Shown here in pieces: positions 26,463 to 35,746 of a DNA stretch of 50,649 nucleotides. The position numbers and the translations under genes were made by a program. The notes beneath the pieces are model-generated. The model saw only the letters and a list, made by a program, of their open reading frames with translations. It did not search any database and was not told the origin of the DNA. Source of the stretch: an uncultured Gammaproteobacteria bacterium (lineage in GTDB: Bacteria; Pseudomonadota; Gammaproteobacteria; Arenicellales; CAJQKF01); assembly GCA_905478855.1 (NCBI GenBank), contig CAJQKF010000069.1, positions 1 through 50,649 of the forward strand, read 5' to 3'. Within the stretch, counting starts at the first letter, position 1. Every line of letters starts with the position of its first letter.

Positions 26463-28133
26463 ATGAAATCCTGGGAAAGACAAATAAGGTTGTACAGTGG
26501 ATTGGTTCTCGCTGCCTACATCATTCCTCATATGTTGAATCATGCTCTTGGTGTATTTTCCATCGACTGGATGGAAAGCATGCGGCAAACGCTTTCACCA
26601 TTTTGGGACTCATTCATCCCAAAATATTTGCTGTACATGTCTTTCACGGTACATTTTATAATGGCTTTATATCGCTTGTATCAGCGTCGCAGTTTGAAGA
26701 TGCCGACCTGGGAATGGGTGCAAACCATTTTTGGGTTATCTATTGTGCCTTTATTGGTTGGTCACGCTATTGCCACGCGCGGTGCTGCAGAAATCGGGGG
26801 GTTGGATCCGAATTATTGGTATGTCCTCACTGGAACCTCACTAAAGATCGCTTACCTCTTCAAAATGCCGCTTTTAATTATAGTGGTCTGGGTGCATCTG
26901 GTGTTTGGTTTGCATTTTTGGTTAAGACTACAGAGTTGGTATTTAAATAGCTTATCAATTTGGCTTATTTTATCTGTATCTATACCGGTATTGTCGTTAT
27001 GTGGTTATTTGAGTTCGTTGTGGCGAGTATTCGAATATCACGAGGACCCAAATTTCGTTGCTGATGTTTTTGCAGAATGGCGAGCTATGGACGAGGAACA
27101 TCAGGTGTTAATCCCTACTTTGGAAAGTAAGTTTCTGTTAGGGATTTCTTTCATGCTTGCAGTTGTTTTTGCGGCGCGCGTTTTTAGATCTTGGAGAGTA
27201 AAACGCAGAAGTTTGCTAAATATTGAGCATGCGAATGGACGTGTCATTGCCGTGGAACAAGGCCAAACATTATTGGAAGCTGTTAGGCAGGCAGGCATTG
27301 CCCATGCGTCGGTATGTGGTGGACGCGCACGCTGTACCACTTGTCGAGTGCGTGTGGGCGTTGGCAAGGAATACCTGCCGGAACCTGGATCCCTTGAAAG
27401 TGCTGCCTTAGCACGAATAGGTGCGGAGAAAAATGTTCGGTTGGCTTGCCAGTTAAGACCATTGCAGAATCTTGCTATCACGCCACTAATTGATCCAAAT
27501 AATGGTGTTATTCGCGCCTTTAGCACTGACAGTCTGCAGGGAACTGAGCAAGAAGTAGTATGTATGTTTGTAGATATGCGCGGCTCGACACGTATGGGGG
27601 AGCAAATTTTGCCTTATGACGTGGTATACATTCTTAATCAATTTTTTAACGAATTGTCTGTAGCTCTAATCGATACCTCCGGTCACTATGCACAGTTTGC
27701 AGGTGACGGTCTTATGGCCTTGTATGGTTTGCGAGAAGAAGGCATGCAAAAGGGTTCTCGAGATGCTTTGTTCGGCGCCCAAGAAATGTTCCGACGCCTA
27801 GATCTTTTGAATAAGAGAATCAAGCCGGAATTCGATATCACCATACAAATGGGCATCGGCATACATGCGGGTACAGCGATAGTGGGTCGAATGGGGCCAC
27901 CGCAATCGCCGTTGCTCACGGCTATTGGAGACAATATCAATATTGCCGCGCGACTTGAGTCGATGACTAAAATAGAAGGTTGTGACGTGATCGTGTCATT
28001 AGATGCGATTACAGCAAGTGGATTCAGTAATCAATCCCTAAGCCGAGTAACTCTTGATGTGCGTGGTCGCGCGGAAGGTATTGAAGTTGTAAAGTTAATG
28101 CGTGACGAATTGAGTGATTTCTTAAACCCATAG
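26463..28133 (+). CDS. Membrane-anchored [2Fe-2S] class III adenylate/guanylate cyclase
   Basis: 556 residues. Order: five or six hydrophobic helices (~10-180, ~222-240) with histidines H23, H27, H64, H101, H145 and H151 inside or at their ends; a ferredoxin domain with C285-x5-C291-x2-C294 and C329, the adrenodoxin-type spacing; then a class III cyclase domain (~360-545). D371 (FVDMRGST) and D415 (AGDGLMA) are the metal ligands and NIAARLE supplies the N/R transition-state pair. The usual purine-selecting lysine before GD is Q411 here, so the nucleotide specificity is uncertain. The histidine helices resemble cytochrome b-type haem bundles. I infer a redox- or gas-controlled cyclic nucleotide sensor. 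Confidence 0.85.
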   Translation: MKSWERQIRLYSGLVLAAYIIPHMLNHALGVFSIDWMESMRQTLSPFWDSFIPKYLLYMSFTVHFIMALYRLYQRRSLKMPTWEWVQTIFGLSIVPLLVGHAIATRGAAEIGGLDPNYWYVLTGTSLKIAYLFKMPLLIIVVWVHLVFGLHFWLRLQSWYLNSLSIWLILSVSIPVLSLCGYLSSLWRVFEYHEDPNFVADVFAEWRAMDEEHQVLIPTLESKFLLGISFMLAVVFAARVFRSWRVKRRSLLNIEHANGRVIAVEQGQTLLEAVRQAGIAHASVCGGRARCTTCRVRVGVGKEYLPEPGSLESAALARIGAEKNVRLACQLRPLQNLAITPLIDPNNGVIRAFSTDSLQGTEQEVVCMFVDMRGSTRMGEQILPYDVVYILNQFFNELSVALIDTSGHYAQFAGDGLMALYGLREEGMQKGSRDALFGAQEMFRRLDLLNKRIKPEFDITIQMGIGIHAGTAIVGRMGPPQSPLLTAIGDNINIAARLESMTKIEGCDVIVSLDAITASGFSNQSLSRVTLDVRGRAEGIEVVKLMRDELSDFLNP

Positions 28134-28162
28134 GTAAATAGTTATTTTGCTATGGGTTTTTT
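28124..28162 (+). terminator. Rho-independent terminator overlapping the cyclase stop codon
   Basis: AAACCCATAG (28124-28133) pairs with CTATGGGTTT (28150-28159) across a 16-base loop and runs into six T residues (28157-28162). The TAG stop codon forms part of the stem. Confidence 0.8.
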
Positions 28163-28430
28163 ATCACAGCATGAACTGTGTGTGTTGGTATCTTCTAATC
28201 AGTTGAGCTTCATTCCGCTCGAATAGGGACGGCGCTATTGCTGATTTGCTTTTCGTCAGGCCGCTTATCAGTAGTTTTTTTCTGTTTGTCGCAATCTAAT
28301 GGACTTGACTAGACGAATGTAACGACAATGTCATATGTAAAAACATTATCTCGTCGCTTCCGCTATATTTTTGCTGGAGAGGTGGCACATTCCTCTTAGT
28401 TTGGAGTGTGTGAATAAAAAATGGAACCGT

Positions 28431-29447
28431 ACAATGCCATTAGCAAGTTTAGTTCAATCCATTCAGATGCCGGTCCAGCCTATTACTAGACCGAAACCCG
28501 TGGCGATCCTTGCTGATCGACGTGTTCAGTATATGAGCCACAGCTATGTTTGCCGGCGTGTGCCGCGCAATCATATAGCCACATTATTGTGCGAAGATCT
28601 GGAGCCTCAGGCTGGTGATTTGATTCTGGTTCGAGTTTTGAAAATAGGGCGGTTTGATTTCATTGAGAGTTCCGACTTGTCAGTAACGCCAATATGCGAA
28701 GGTCAGGAGTTAATTGTTTGTTATGCGCCTGTTCAAGGTAATCATGATTCAATCGGTGTTAAGGACACTTCAGAGCGACGTTATCAATTGTTGAATCCGG
28801 CCGGCATCGCTTCGCGCTCTGAAAGCAGGGCATATTTATCGAACCAAGCTACCGAACTTGAGTACGTTGGTATACTTGCCAATACGCGAGGCCAACAAAT
28901 TAACATTGGGCACTGGGCGATTCCCGTTGGGACTGGGAACTATGTTTCTCAACCTGTTATAGCCGTTATCGGCGAGCGTAATTTGCCCGGAGAAGCGTGT
29001 CGTAGCGCCGATATGATTCGAGGGCTATCCCAATCAGGATTTACGGTTGGGGCTGCCAACATAACCGGTGTACCCGGTTGCTGGAAGGTTGGTTTACTCA
29101 GAAAATCGGGTGCAAAACTAGCGGTTGATATTACCGATGCAGGTTTCATAGGTGTAACCGGATTGGGTACGGCTGCACTGGAGCAGATATTTCTATCGTT
29201 AAGTGGATACTTGGCGGATTCTAGAGTGGATATAATGGTCTTGGAGATTGAGCAAGGTGTGTTTGGTCACGATACGGCCGGTATAGTTAGTCTATCTTGT
29301 TTTCAGAATCGTATAACTAGTATTGTTCTTGAGGGACGAATAGGGCGTGAAACAGAGCTCGAGCGAGACGCTCTCAGAGCTTTAGGTTACAACGTAACAC
29401 TGGTTGATATTCCTGCCAGCCGCAAACAATATGCGGCGCTTAGTTAA
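28431..29447 (+). CDS. Possible DUF1611-like (DgcN-type) protein, degenerate P-loop
   Basis: 338 residues from ATG 28431; a TTG at 28371 is also possible. An N-terminal beta-rich part is followed by a C-terminal alpha/beta domain starting PVIAVIGERNLPGEACRSAD. The general layout (small N-terminal domain, nucleotide-binding-like fold, then DIMVLEIEQGVFGHDTAGIV near 305) recalls DUF1611/DgcN proteins, but the GxxxxGK(T/S) P-loop is not intact, so the match is weak. I do not assign a function. It converges with the dimethylglycine dehydrogenase-like gene, separated by a hairpin. Confidence 0.45.
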   Translation, partial: TMPLASLVQSIQMPVQPITRPKPVAILADRRVQYMSHSYVCRRVPRNHIATLLCEDLEPQAGDLILVRVLKIGRFDFIESSDLSVTPICEGQELIVCYAPVQGNHDSIGVKDTSERRYQLLNPAGIASRSESRAYLSNQATELEYVGILANTRGQQINIGHWAIPVGTGNYVSQPVIAVIGERNLPGEACRSADMIRGLSQSGFTVGAANITGVPGCWKVGLLRKSGAKLAVDITDAGFIGVTGLGTAALEQIFLSLSGYLADSRVDIMVLEIEQGVFGHDTAGIVSLSCFQNRITSIVLEGRIGRETELERDALRALGYNVTLVDIPASRKQYAALS

Positions 29448-29482
29448 GATACGTATAACTGAAATTATACAACCTCATTTAA

Positions 29483-29507
29483 CGTTCGGTGCTTCAAACA
29501 CCGAGCG
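29483..29507. terminator. Convergent intergenic hairpin
   Basis: CGTTCGGTG (29483-29491) pairs with CACCGAGCG (29499-29507), one G-T wobble, 7-base loop. It lies between two converging genes. There is no T-tract, so it may be a weak bidirectional terminator or an mRNA 3' protector. Confidence 0.45.
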
Positions 29508-29520
29508 CTAAATACTGTAG

Positions 29521-31941
29521 TTAACCTCTCATACGCTGAGCTTGGGGATCAAATAACGGCTCACCGATTAACTCCGCTGCGCATCTACGTCCAAGGATTT
29601 CGATTTCTACTTTTTGTCCGGCATTAGCAATATCCACCGGAACAAATCCAATAGCGACAGATTTTTGACAGTGATGTGAATATCCGCCAGACGTTACAAA
29701 GCCGACAACTTGGTCATCCAGCCAGATTGGCTCGTCGGCAACTACGTCTGCATCAACGGCATCGACAATAAAGGTGCATTGTAGCTTTTTGGGGCCGATA
29801 CGCTTAGCCTCTGTAACTGCAGATTTTCCGATAAAGTCGTTCGTTTTATTGTAAGAGACAAAACGATCTAGAAAGGTTTCTACAGGTGAAAAGTCAGGTC
29901 TGAATTCCCGTAGCCACGATCCAAAAGACTTGTCGAGTCTTAGGCTCATCATGGCACGCATACCAAAGGGCTTAAGCCCAAGATCTTTACCCGTTTCAGA
30001 TAATATTTCCCATAGTTTGATTTGTTGAGATGTAGGTACGTATATTTCATAGCCTAAATCGCCTGTATAGCTGACCCGCTGCACGATCGCGCTGCATAGC
30101 CCGACATCCATTTTTTGGGCACTCATAAATGGAAAGGCTGCGTTAGATACGTCGGTAGTCGTTGTTCGAGATAATAGTTCTCTGGCATTTGGGCCGGCGA
30201 TTTGAAAACCAATCCGATTAAGGGTTATATTACGTATTGAAACGCTTTCGTCGTTTGGTAAATGCTGCTCAAACCAGCGCATATGAAATGCCTGGGAGTT
30301 AAACGATGCGGTAACCTGAAATACCTGTTCTTCCAAACAAGTAATCGTAAAGTCTCCAATAATTTTTCCTTTAGGGCTTAGCATTGGAGTTAGACTCATA
30401 CGCCCTAGTTTTGGAACACGGCCAGCCATGATCCAATCAAGCCAATGTCGGGCGCCACTGCCGGATACTTGATACTTTCCGAAATTATGAATTTCGTTTA
30501 TGCCAACCGCATTTCGTACTGCCCGACACTCTTCAGCAACAATATCAAATGCGTTGGAACGTCGAAAACTAGGGACTTCGAAACGGTCTTCTCCTTCTGG
30601 CGCGAAGTAATTTACATGTTCCATACCGTACGCGGCGCCAAATACGGCGCGTTGAGAATCCCAGATTCCATAGGCGGGTGTGGTATTAAGTCGGCGACCA
30701 ACCGGCAGCTCTTCGTTTGGATAGGAAACTGAGAAGCGTCTTTGATAGTTCTCACGTACTTTTTCCCGTGTCCAAGCCTTTGTTGGGTAATTACCAAAAC
30801 GCGCAACGTCCATCGCAAATACATCTCTGCTTGGCTCACCTTCGACCATCCATTCAGCCAAGGTTAGACCAACACCTCCGCCTTGGCTAAAGCCAGCCAT
30901 TACCGCACATGCAGACCAGAAATTCGTCAGCCCAGGAACTGGACCAACCAGTGGATTCCCATCCGGAGCAAATGTAAATGGCCCGTTAATAATTTGCTTA
31001 ATACCTGCTTGCTCAAGGACCGGATAACGACGGTAAGCAATATCCAAAGCATCACCGATACGTTCTAAATTATTGTTCAATAACTCATGGCCAAAATCTT
31101 GTGGTGTACCATTAACAGCCCATGGATCACATTGTTGTTCGTAAAAGCCGATGACCAATCCACGGCCTTCCTGACGAAGGTAACTCTCCCCTTCTGGATC
31201 CATAACATGAGGAAGTTCGTTATTTCGGCTAACGATTTCCGGAATATCATCAGTAACTAAGTACTGATGTTCCATGGGATGAAGTGGCAGCATTACGCCG
31301 GCCATTTCGCCTACTTCGCGTGCCCATAAACCCGCAGCATTAACCACATGTTCCGCGATGACGTTGCCTTGTTCGGTGACGACCTCCCAGCTTCCATCGG
31401 CCCGCGGGTTTAGTGCTGTAATGGGGGTTCGAAGAACGATCTCGGCACCTTGCAAGCGCGCCGCTTTAGCATAGGCGTGGGTTGTTCCAGAAGGATCGAG
31501 ATGCCCGTCTAGAGGGTCGTACAGTGCGCCTAGAATTCCGTCGATATTGGTAATTGGTGAGATTGAAGGTATTTCGCTTGGACCTACAATTTCGGTTTCT
31601 AGTCCCATGTAACGATGCTTAGCACGTTCGGCGCGTAGAAAATCCATTCGTTCGGGAGTGCTGGCCAGAGTTAAGCCACCGACATGATGTAATCCGCACG
31701 ACTGCCCTGATATTTCCTCGAGTTCTTTGTACAGTCGAATTGTATAACCTTGTAGCGCCGCCATGTTGGTATCGGCATTCAACGTGTGAAAACCGCCTGC
31801 AGCATGCCAAGTTGAACCGGAGGTTAATTCCGAACGCTCAATCAGCATGACATCTTTCCAGCCAAGTTTTGTGAGGTGGTATAGAACGCTGCAACCAACG
31901 ACACCACCACCAATGACTACTACCTGTGTGTGCGACTTCAT
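29521..31941 (-). CDS. FAD-dependent dimethylglycine/sarcosine dehydrogenase-like protein with GcvT domain
   Basis: 806 residues. N-terminal DAO-type FAD domain (VVVIGGGVVGCS at 7-18; GSTWHAAGG with H46, the position of covalent FAD attachment in dimethylglycine dehydrogenase). The C-terminal half (~430-800) is a GcvT/aminomethyltransferase domain that passes the released one-carbon unit to tetrahydrofolate. Such enzymes oxidise N-methylated glycines. It is the last gene of a minus-strand set after glutaryl-CoA dehydrogenase and a CoA transferase, an unusual partner, so another N-methyl amino acid could be the substrate. Confidence 0.82.
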   Translation of the reverse strand: MKSHTQVVVIGGGVVGCSVLYHLTKLGWKDVMLIERSELTSGSTWHAAGGFHTLNADTNMAALQGYTIRLYKELEEISGQSCGLHHVGGLTLASTPERMDFLRAERAKHRYMGLETEIVGPSEIPSISPITNIDGILGALYDPLDGHLDPSGTTHAYAKAARLQGAEIVLRTPITALNPRADGSWEVVTEQGNVIAEHVVNAAGLWAREVGEMAGVMLPLHPMEHQYLVTDDIPEIVSRNNELPHVMDPEGESYLRQEGRGLVIGFYEQQCDPWAVNGTPQDFGHELLNNNLERIGDALDIAYRRYPVLEQAGIKQIINGPFTFAPDGNPLVGPVPGLTNFWSACAVMAGFSQGGGVGLTLAEWMVEGEPSRDVFAMDVARFGNYPTKAWTREKVRENYQRRFSVSYPNEELPVGRRLNTTPAYGIWDSQRAVFGAAYGMEHVNYFAPEGEDRFEVPSFRRSNAFDIVAEECRAVRNAVGINEIHNFGKYQVSGSGARHWLDWIMAGRVPKLGRMSLTPMLSPKGKIIGDFTITCLEEQVFQVTASFNSQAFHMRWFEQHLPNDESVSIRNITLNRIGFQIAGPNARELLSRTTTTDVSNAAFPFMSAQKMDVGLCSAIVQRVSYTGDLGYEIYVPTSQQIKLWEILSETGKDLGLKPFGMRAMMSLRLDKSFGSWLREFRPDFSPVETFLDRFVSYNKTNDFIGKSAVTEAKRIGPKKLQCTFIVDAVDADVVADEPIWLDDQVVGFVTSGGYSHHCQKSVAIGFVPVDIANAGQKVEIEILGRRCAAELIGEPLFDPQAQRMRG

Positions 31942-31998
31942 ATGTAACCCTAACAGAAGAATTAGAAAAAACGGTATTAGCTAAGTGCTAAAACACGT

Positions 31999-33222
31999 TT
32001 AGGTAATGATCCCCTGATCATATAAATATTCAATCTTTTCTTGTGAAAGTCCCAATTCCTTAAGGACCGTTTCGGTATGTTGCCCGAGTGCCGGAGGAGC
32101 CGTACTGCACTCGAGTTTATTGTTTGTATAGCGAATCGGATTAGCCACAGATGGAACGGAACCACAATTTGCATGGGGTAGTTGTCTATGTAATTCCCGG
32201 GACTTAACCTGCGGATCCTCGAAAACTTGCTCTATATTGTTAATAGGTCCGCATGGTACACCCGCCGATTCTAACACGGTCAACCAAGCTTCAGTAGCAC
32301 GGCTGCGAAGTATTTTTTCAACAATAGGTACCAGTTGCTGGCGATTTTCAACTCGACCAGGATTGGTTGTGAAACGTTCGTCCTTGGCTAGATCTGGTTG
32401 ATCGCAGGCAATACAAAAGTCTCGAAACTGACTATCATTACCGACAGCTAGAATTAGATGTCCGTCTTCGGTTGCAAATGCCTGATATGGGACAATATTT
32501 GGATGTGCATTGCCAAGTCGGCCCGGGGGTTGACCGGATACTAAATAGTTGGATGCCTGATTGGCCAGCACTGCCACCTGCACATCAAGTAACGACATAT
32601 CAATGTATTCGCCGACACCATTTTGGTCTCGAATGCGAAGTGCACCCATAATTGCAATAGTTGAATATAAACCAGTATAGATATCTGCGGTTGCTACCCC
32701 CACTTTTACTGGACCACCACCAGGGTGATTATCCGGTTCGCCGGTGATGCTCATAAGTCCACCCATGCCCTGAAGCATGAAGTCATATCCCGGTCTGTGG
32801 CTGTAAGGTCCTGTTTGTCCAAAACCGGTAATGCTACAGTAAATAAGACGTGGGTTAATTTTGCGTAGCCTTTCGTAATCGAGACCGTATTTTTTTAATC
32901 CGCCAACTTTAAAATTCTCAACTAGAATATCGGTACTCTCGATCAGTTCTCTAATAATCAACTGACCTTCGGTTGAAGTTATATCCAATGCAATCGATTT
33001 TTTACCACGATTTGCGGCTAAAAAATAGGCAGATTCATTTGCTGCATTGGAGTTTTCACTAGGCTGATATGGCGGGCCCCAGGTGCGGGTATCGTCCCCT
33101 CTCCCTGGGCGCTCGACTTTAATAACATCGGCACCAAGGTCCGCAAGGGTTTGTGTTGCCCAAGGACCTGCAAGAATACGCGATAGATCTAGTACACGAA
33201 TACCGGATAATGCAGTGGTCAT
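31999..33222 (-). CDS. Family III CoA-transferase (CaiB/BaiF), probable glutarate CoA-transferase
   Basis: 407 residues. IRVLDLSRILAGPWATQTLADLGADVIKVE at the N-terminus, GFGQTGPYSHRPGYDF, and VGVATADIYTG with the catalytic aspartate at D180. These enzymes move CoA between carboxylic acids through an aspartyl-CoA intermediate. It starts 22 bp after glutaryl-CoA dehydrogenase, so it probably makes glutaryl-CoA from glutarate with succinyl-CoA as donor, as human SUGCT does. The substrate is inferred from the neighbour. Confidence 0.85.
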   Translation of the reverse strand: MTTALSGIRVLDLSRILAGPWATQTLADLGADVIKVERPGRGDDTRTWGPPYQPSENSNAANESAYFLAANRGKKSIALDITSTEGQLIIRELIESTDILVENFKVGGLKKYGLDYERLRKINPRLIYCSITGFGQTGPYSHRPGYDFMLQGMGGLMSITGEPDNHPGGGPVKVGVATADIYTGLYSTIAIMGALRIRDQNGVGEYIDMSLLDVQVAVLANQASNYLVSGQPPGRLGNAHPNIVPYQAFATEDGHLILAVGNDSQFRDFCIACDQPDLAKDERFTTNPGRVENRQQLVPIVEKILRSRATEAWLTVLESAGVPCGPINNIEQVFEDPQVKSRELHRQLPHANCGSVPSVANPIRYTNNKLECSTAPPALGQHTETVLKELGLSQEKIEYLYDQGIIT

Positions 33223-33244
33223 ATTGTTACCGATGTTATGGTGG

Positions 33245-34429
33245 TTAACAGAATGCTTGAATCCCGGTTTGCGCGCGACCTAGTATTAGCGCGTGGACAT
33301 CGTGAGTTCCTTCATAGGTATTCACGGCTTCAAGATTCATCATGTGTCGAATAATATGGTATTCATCTGACACACCATTTCCACCATGCATATCTCGGGC
33401 ATTCCGAGCAATCTCAAGTGCCTTTCCGCAACTGTTTCGCTTGATAATCGATATAGTTTCAACTGGTAATTCGTTGCGGTCACGTAAACGACCTGCTTGC
33501 AGACAACTGAGTAGACCCAATTGTATTTCCACCTGCATATCGACTAGTTTTTTTTGTATTAGCTGGTTAGCTGCTAATGGGCGGCCAAACTGAGTTCGGT
33601 CCAATGTGTATTGTCGAGCACCGTGCCAGCAGGCTTCGGCTGCTCCTAGTGCACCCCACGCGATACCAAAGCGAGCGTTGTTAAGGCAACCGAATGGTCC
33701 TTTCAAACCGGAAACGTTAGGTAAAAGGTTCTCTTCCGGAATTTCCACGTTTTCCATTACTATCTCCCCTGTCACGGAGGCACGAAGAGAAAATTTTCCT
33801 TCAATTTTTGGCGCACTTAAACCTGGCATACCTTTTTCAAGAATAAAACCACGAATTTTTTCGTCCTCTGTTTTTGCCCAAACCACAAACACATCGGCTA
33901 CGGGGGAATTGGTAATCCACATTTTAGCGCCGTTGAGGACATAGCCCCCATCAACTTTTCGGGCGCGGGTTTTCATCCCTCCGGGATCAGAGCCATGATC
34001 CGGTTCTGTTAACCCAAAGCAGCCAACCTTTTTACCACTGGCAAGGTCTGGTAAATAACGACGACGCTGTTCTTCACTACCGTAAGTATATATCGGGTAC
34101 ATAACGAGGCTAGACTGCACGCTCATACTTGACCGGTAGCCGGAGTCAACTCGTTCAATTTCTCTTGAAATCAGGCCGTAGCTGACATAATTAACTTCGG
34201 AGCAACCATATTCTGCGGGCAGTGTACAACCAAGAAGACCAAGTTCGCCCATTTCATTCATGATCTCGCGATCGTATTTTTCGTGACGGTTTGCTTCTAC
34301 GATTCTTGGCATTAATTTGCTTTGACAATAGTCGTGTGCACTATCACGTATCATCAGTTCTTCTTCAGAAAACCCTTTCTCAATAAGAAAGGGGTCGTTC
34401 CATGGGAATGGCAAGGATGTGTTGCTCAA
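33245..34429 (-). CDS. gcdH: Glutaryl-CoA dehydrogenase
   Basis: 394 residues, full length for the family, with a TTG start that has GAGG 8 bases upstream. [17 protein letters not shown] (~97-113), [15 protein letters not shown] and the C-terminal [22 protein letters not shown], with catalytic glutamate near 373, are specific for glutaryl-CoA dehydrogenase among acyl-CoA dehydrogenases. It oxidatively decarboxylates glutaryl-CoA to crotonyl-CoA with FAD, passing electrons to ETF, in lysine/glutarate breakdown. First gene of the operon with the CoA transferase. Confidence 0.93.
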   Translation of the reverse strand: MSNTSLPFPWNDPFLIEKGFSEEELMIRDSAHDYCQSKLMPRIVEANRHEKYDREIMNEMGELGLLGCTLPAEYGCSEVNYVSYGLISREIERVDSGYRSSMSVQSSLVMYPIYTYGSEEQRRRYLPDLASGKKVGCFGLTEPDHGSDPGGMKTRARKVDGGYVLNGAKMWITNSPVADVFVVWAKTEDEKIRGFILEKGMPGLSAPKIEGKFSLRASVTGEIVMENVEIPEENLLPNVSGLKGPFGCLNNARFGIAWGALGAAEACWHGARQYTLDRTQFGRPLAANQLIQKKLVDMQVEIQLGLLSCLQAGRLRDRNELPVETISIIKRNSCGKALEIARNARDMHGGNGVSDEYHIIRHMMNLEAVNTYEGTHDVHALILGRAQTGIQAFC

Positions 34430-34757
34430 CTCGATAGCCTCAAAATAATAGTGGTTTATAGGTCGGTTCAGATGCCTATTATTAATTCAAAAGATCAGAA
34501 CTTAAGACCTGCGAATTTGCAATTGGACCCTGCTTAATTTGGTTCGCACGATTAGATCATTTTTAAAAATTTAACGCAAAACTTTGTCTCAAATAGGCAT
34601 AGTCGTTACTTTAACGTGTTGTGGTGAGATCCGATACCTTTGTGGTCATCGACGGAAAGTGTATGGCGCCGAAGTTTCCCCATGTAGAATGATCTGATGG
34701 TGCTGCTTGCAAAATCAACTAATATGTCTGGGGTAATCAATAGTCGTTTTTTATATA
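34430..34757. other. Divergent intergenic region, no gene seen
   Basis: About 328 bases between gcdH (minus) and the EamA gene (plus). It must contain both promoters, but I see no good sigma-70 pair or palindrome. ORFs crossing it have no coding character. Confidence 0.4.
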
Positions 34758-35672
34758 ATGAGTTCAAAGTATAAAAAACAATTGCCGGTCGCCGTGGTTT
34801 TACTTGCCGCTGCGGTGTGGGGATTATTCTGGATTCCGTTGCGTGCGTTTGAAAGTAATGGCTTATCACCTATTTGGACCACATTGGCTCAATTTGTAGT
34901 TCCTCTGCTGGTGTTGCTTCCTATCGCATTAATTCGAGTATTCCGTGGATTACCGACTGGAATTAATCAGGTACTAACTGGTATTTTGGTGGCGCTCGCT
35001 TTTTCGTTGTACTACAACAGTTTGCTTCTAACAGATGTTGTGAGATCACTTATACTTTTTTACATAACGCCCGCTTGGAGTGCGTTGCTTGAAGTACTCA
35101 TCATGAAGCGTCGAGTATGTATCTGGAGATTTTTGGCGTTAATTTCAGGGTTTTCTGGGTTAATAGTAATTCTTGGAGTTGAAGGGCAGATTCCAGTTCC
35201 GCGGAACCTGGGCGACGCTATGGCGCTGTGTGCTGGCGTCGTTTGGGCCATAGGGAGTATGCGTGTGCGGCTCGCAGATGATGTTTCAACGTTTGAACAA
35301 ATATTCAGTTTCTTTTTTTACGGTTCCCTAGTATCGATATTGTTTCTGTTCCTTCCTATTGCAGAACTGGGAACAGCTCCTTCATTGGATGTTGTTTTCC
35401 ATTTGTGGCCGTGGATGCTATTAATGACGATAACCCTGTTGATTCCAATGATGTGGGGTTTGCTATGGGGTTCTCAATTGATTGATCCCGGTAGATTAGG
35501 GATTTTGCTACAGATGGAAGCCATCGTAGGGATTGGTAGTGCGGCGGTTTTGACAAATGAACCCTTTGGGATAAGAGAAATATTAGGAACTGCGCTGGTC
35601 GTTAGTGCGGGGTTGTTGGATGTGTTAGGTCAGCGGTCTCGGAAAACACATCGGGCTAAGGTTACATTTTAA
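34758..35672 (+). CDS. EamA/DMT-family transporter
   Basis: 304 residues with ten hydrophobic segments in two five-helix repeats. WGLFWIPLRAFESNG at the first helix and FYITPAWSALLEVLIMKRR (~104-122) at the end of the first repeat are typical of EamA exporters. Family members export amino acids or small metabolites; the substrate is unknown. Basic C-terminus in the cytoplasm. Confidence 0.85.
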   Translation: MSSKYKKQLPVAVVLLAAAVWGLFWIPLRAFESNGLSPIWTTLAQFVVPLLVLLPIALIRVFRGLPTGINQVLTGILVALAFSLYYNSLLLTDVVRSLILFYITPAWSALLEVLIMKRRVCIWRFLALISGFSGLIVILGVEGQIPVPRNLGDAMALCAGVVWAIGSMRVRLADDVSTFEQIFSFFFYGSLVSILFLFLPIAELGTAPSLDVVFHLWPWMLLMTITLLIPMMWGLLWGSQLIDPGRLGILLQMEAIVGIGSAAVLTNEPFGIREILGTALVVSAGLLDVLGQRSRKTHRAKVTF

Positions 35673-35679
35673 AAGGATA

Positions 35680-35693
35680 TGTAACCGGTTACA
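35680..35693. promoter_or_regulatory. LacI-family-type operator
   Basis: TGTAACCGGTTACA is a perfect 14-bp palindrome that fits the LacI-family operator pattern TGxAAxCGxTTxCA with its central CG. It lies 54 bases before the SDR start and 8 bases after the EamA stop. No LacI-type regulator gene is in the window, so the regulator acts from elsewhere. Confidence 0.6.
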
Positions 35694-35746
35694 AAAATAC
35701 TGGACTGTGGAAGTATTTCTATAAATAACAATTTAAGGTGATTGAT

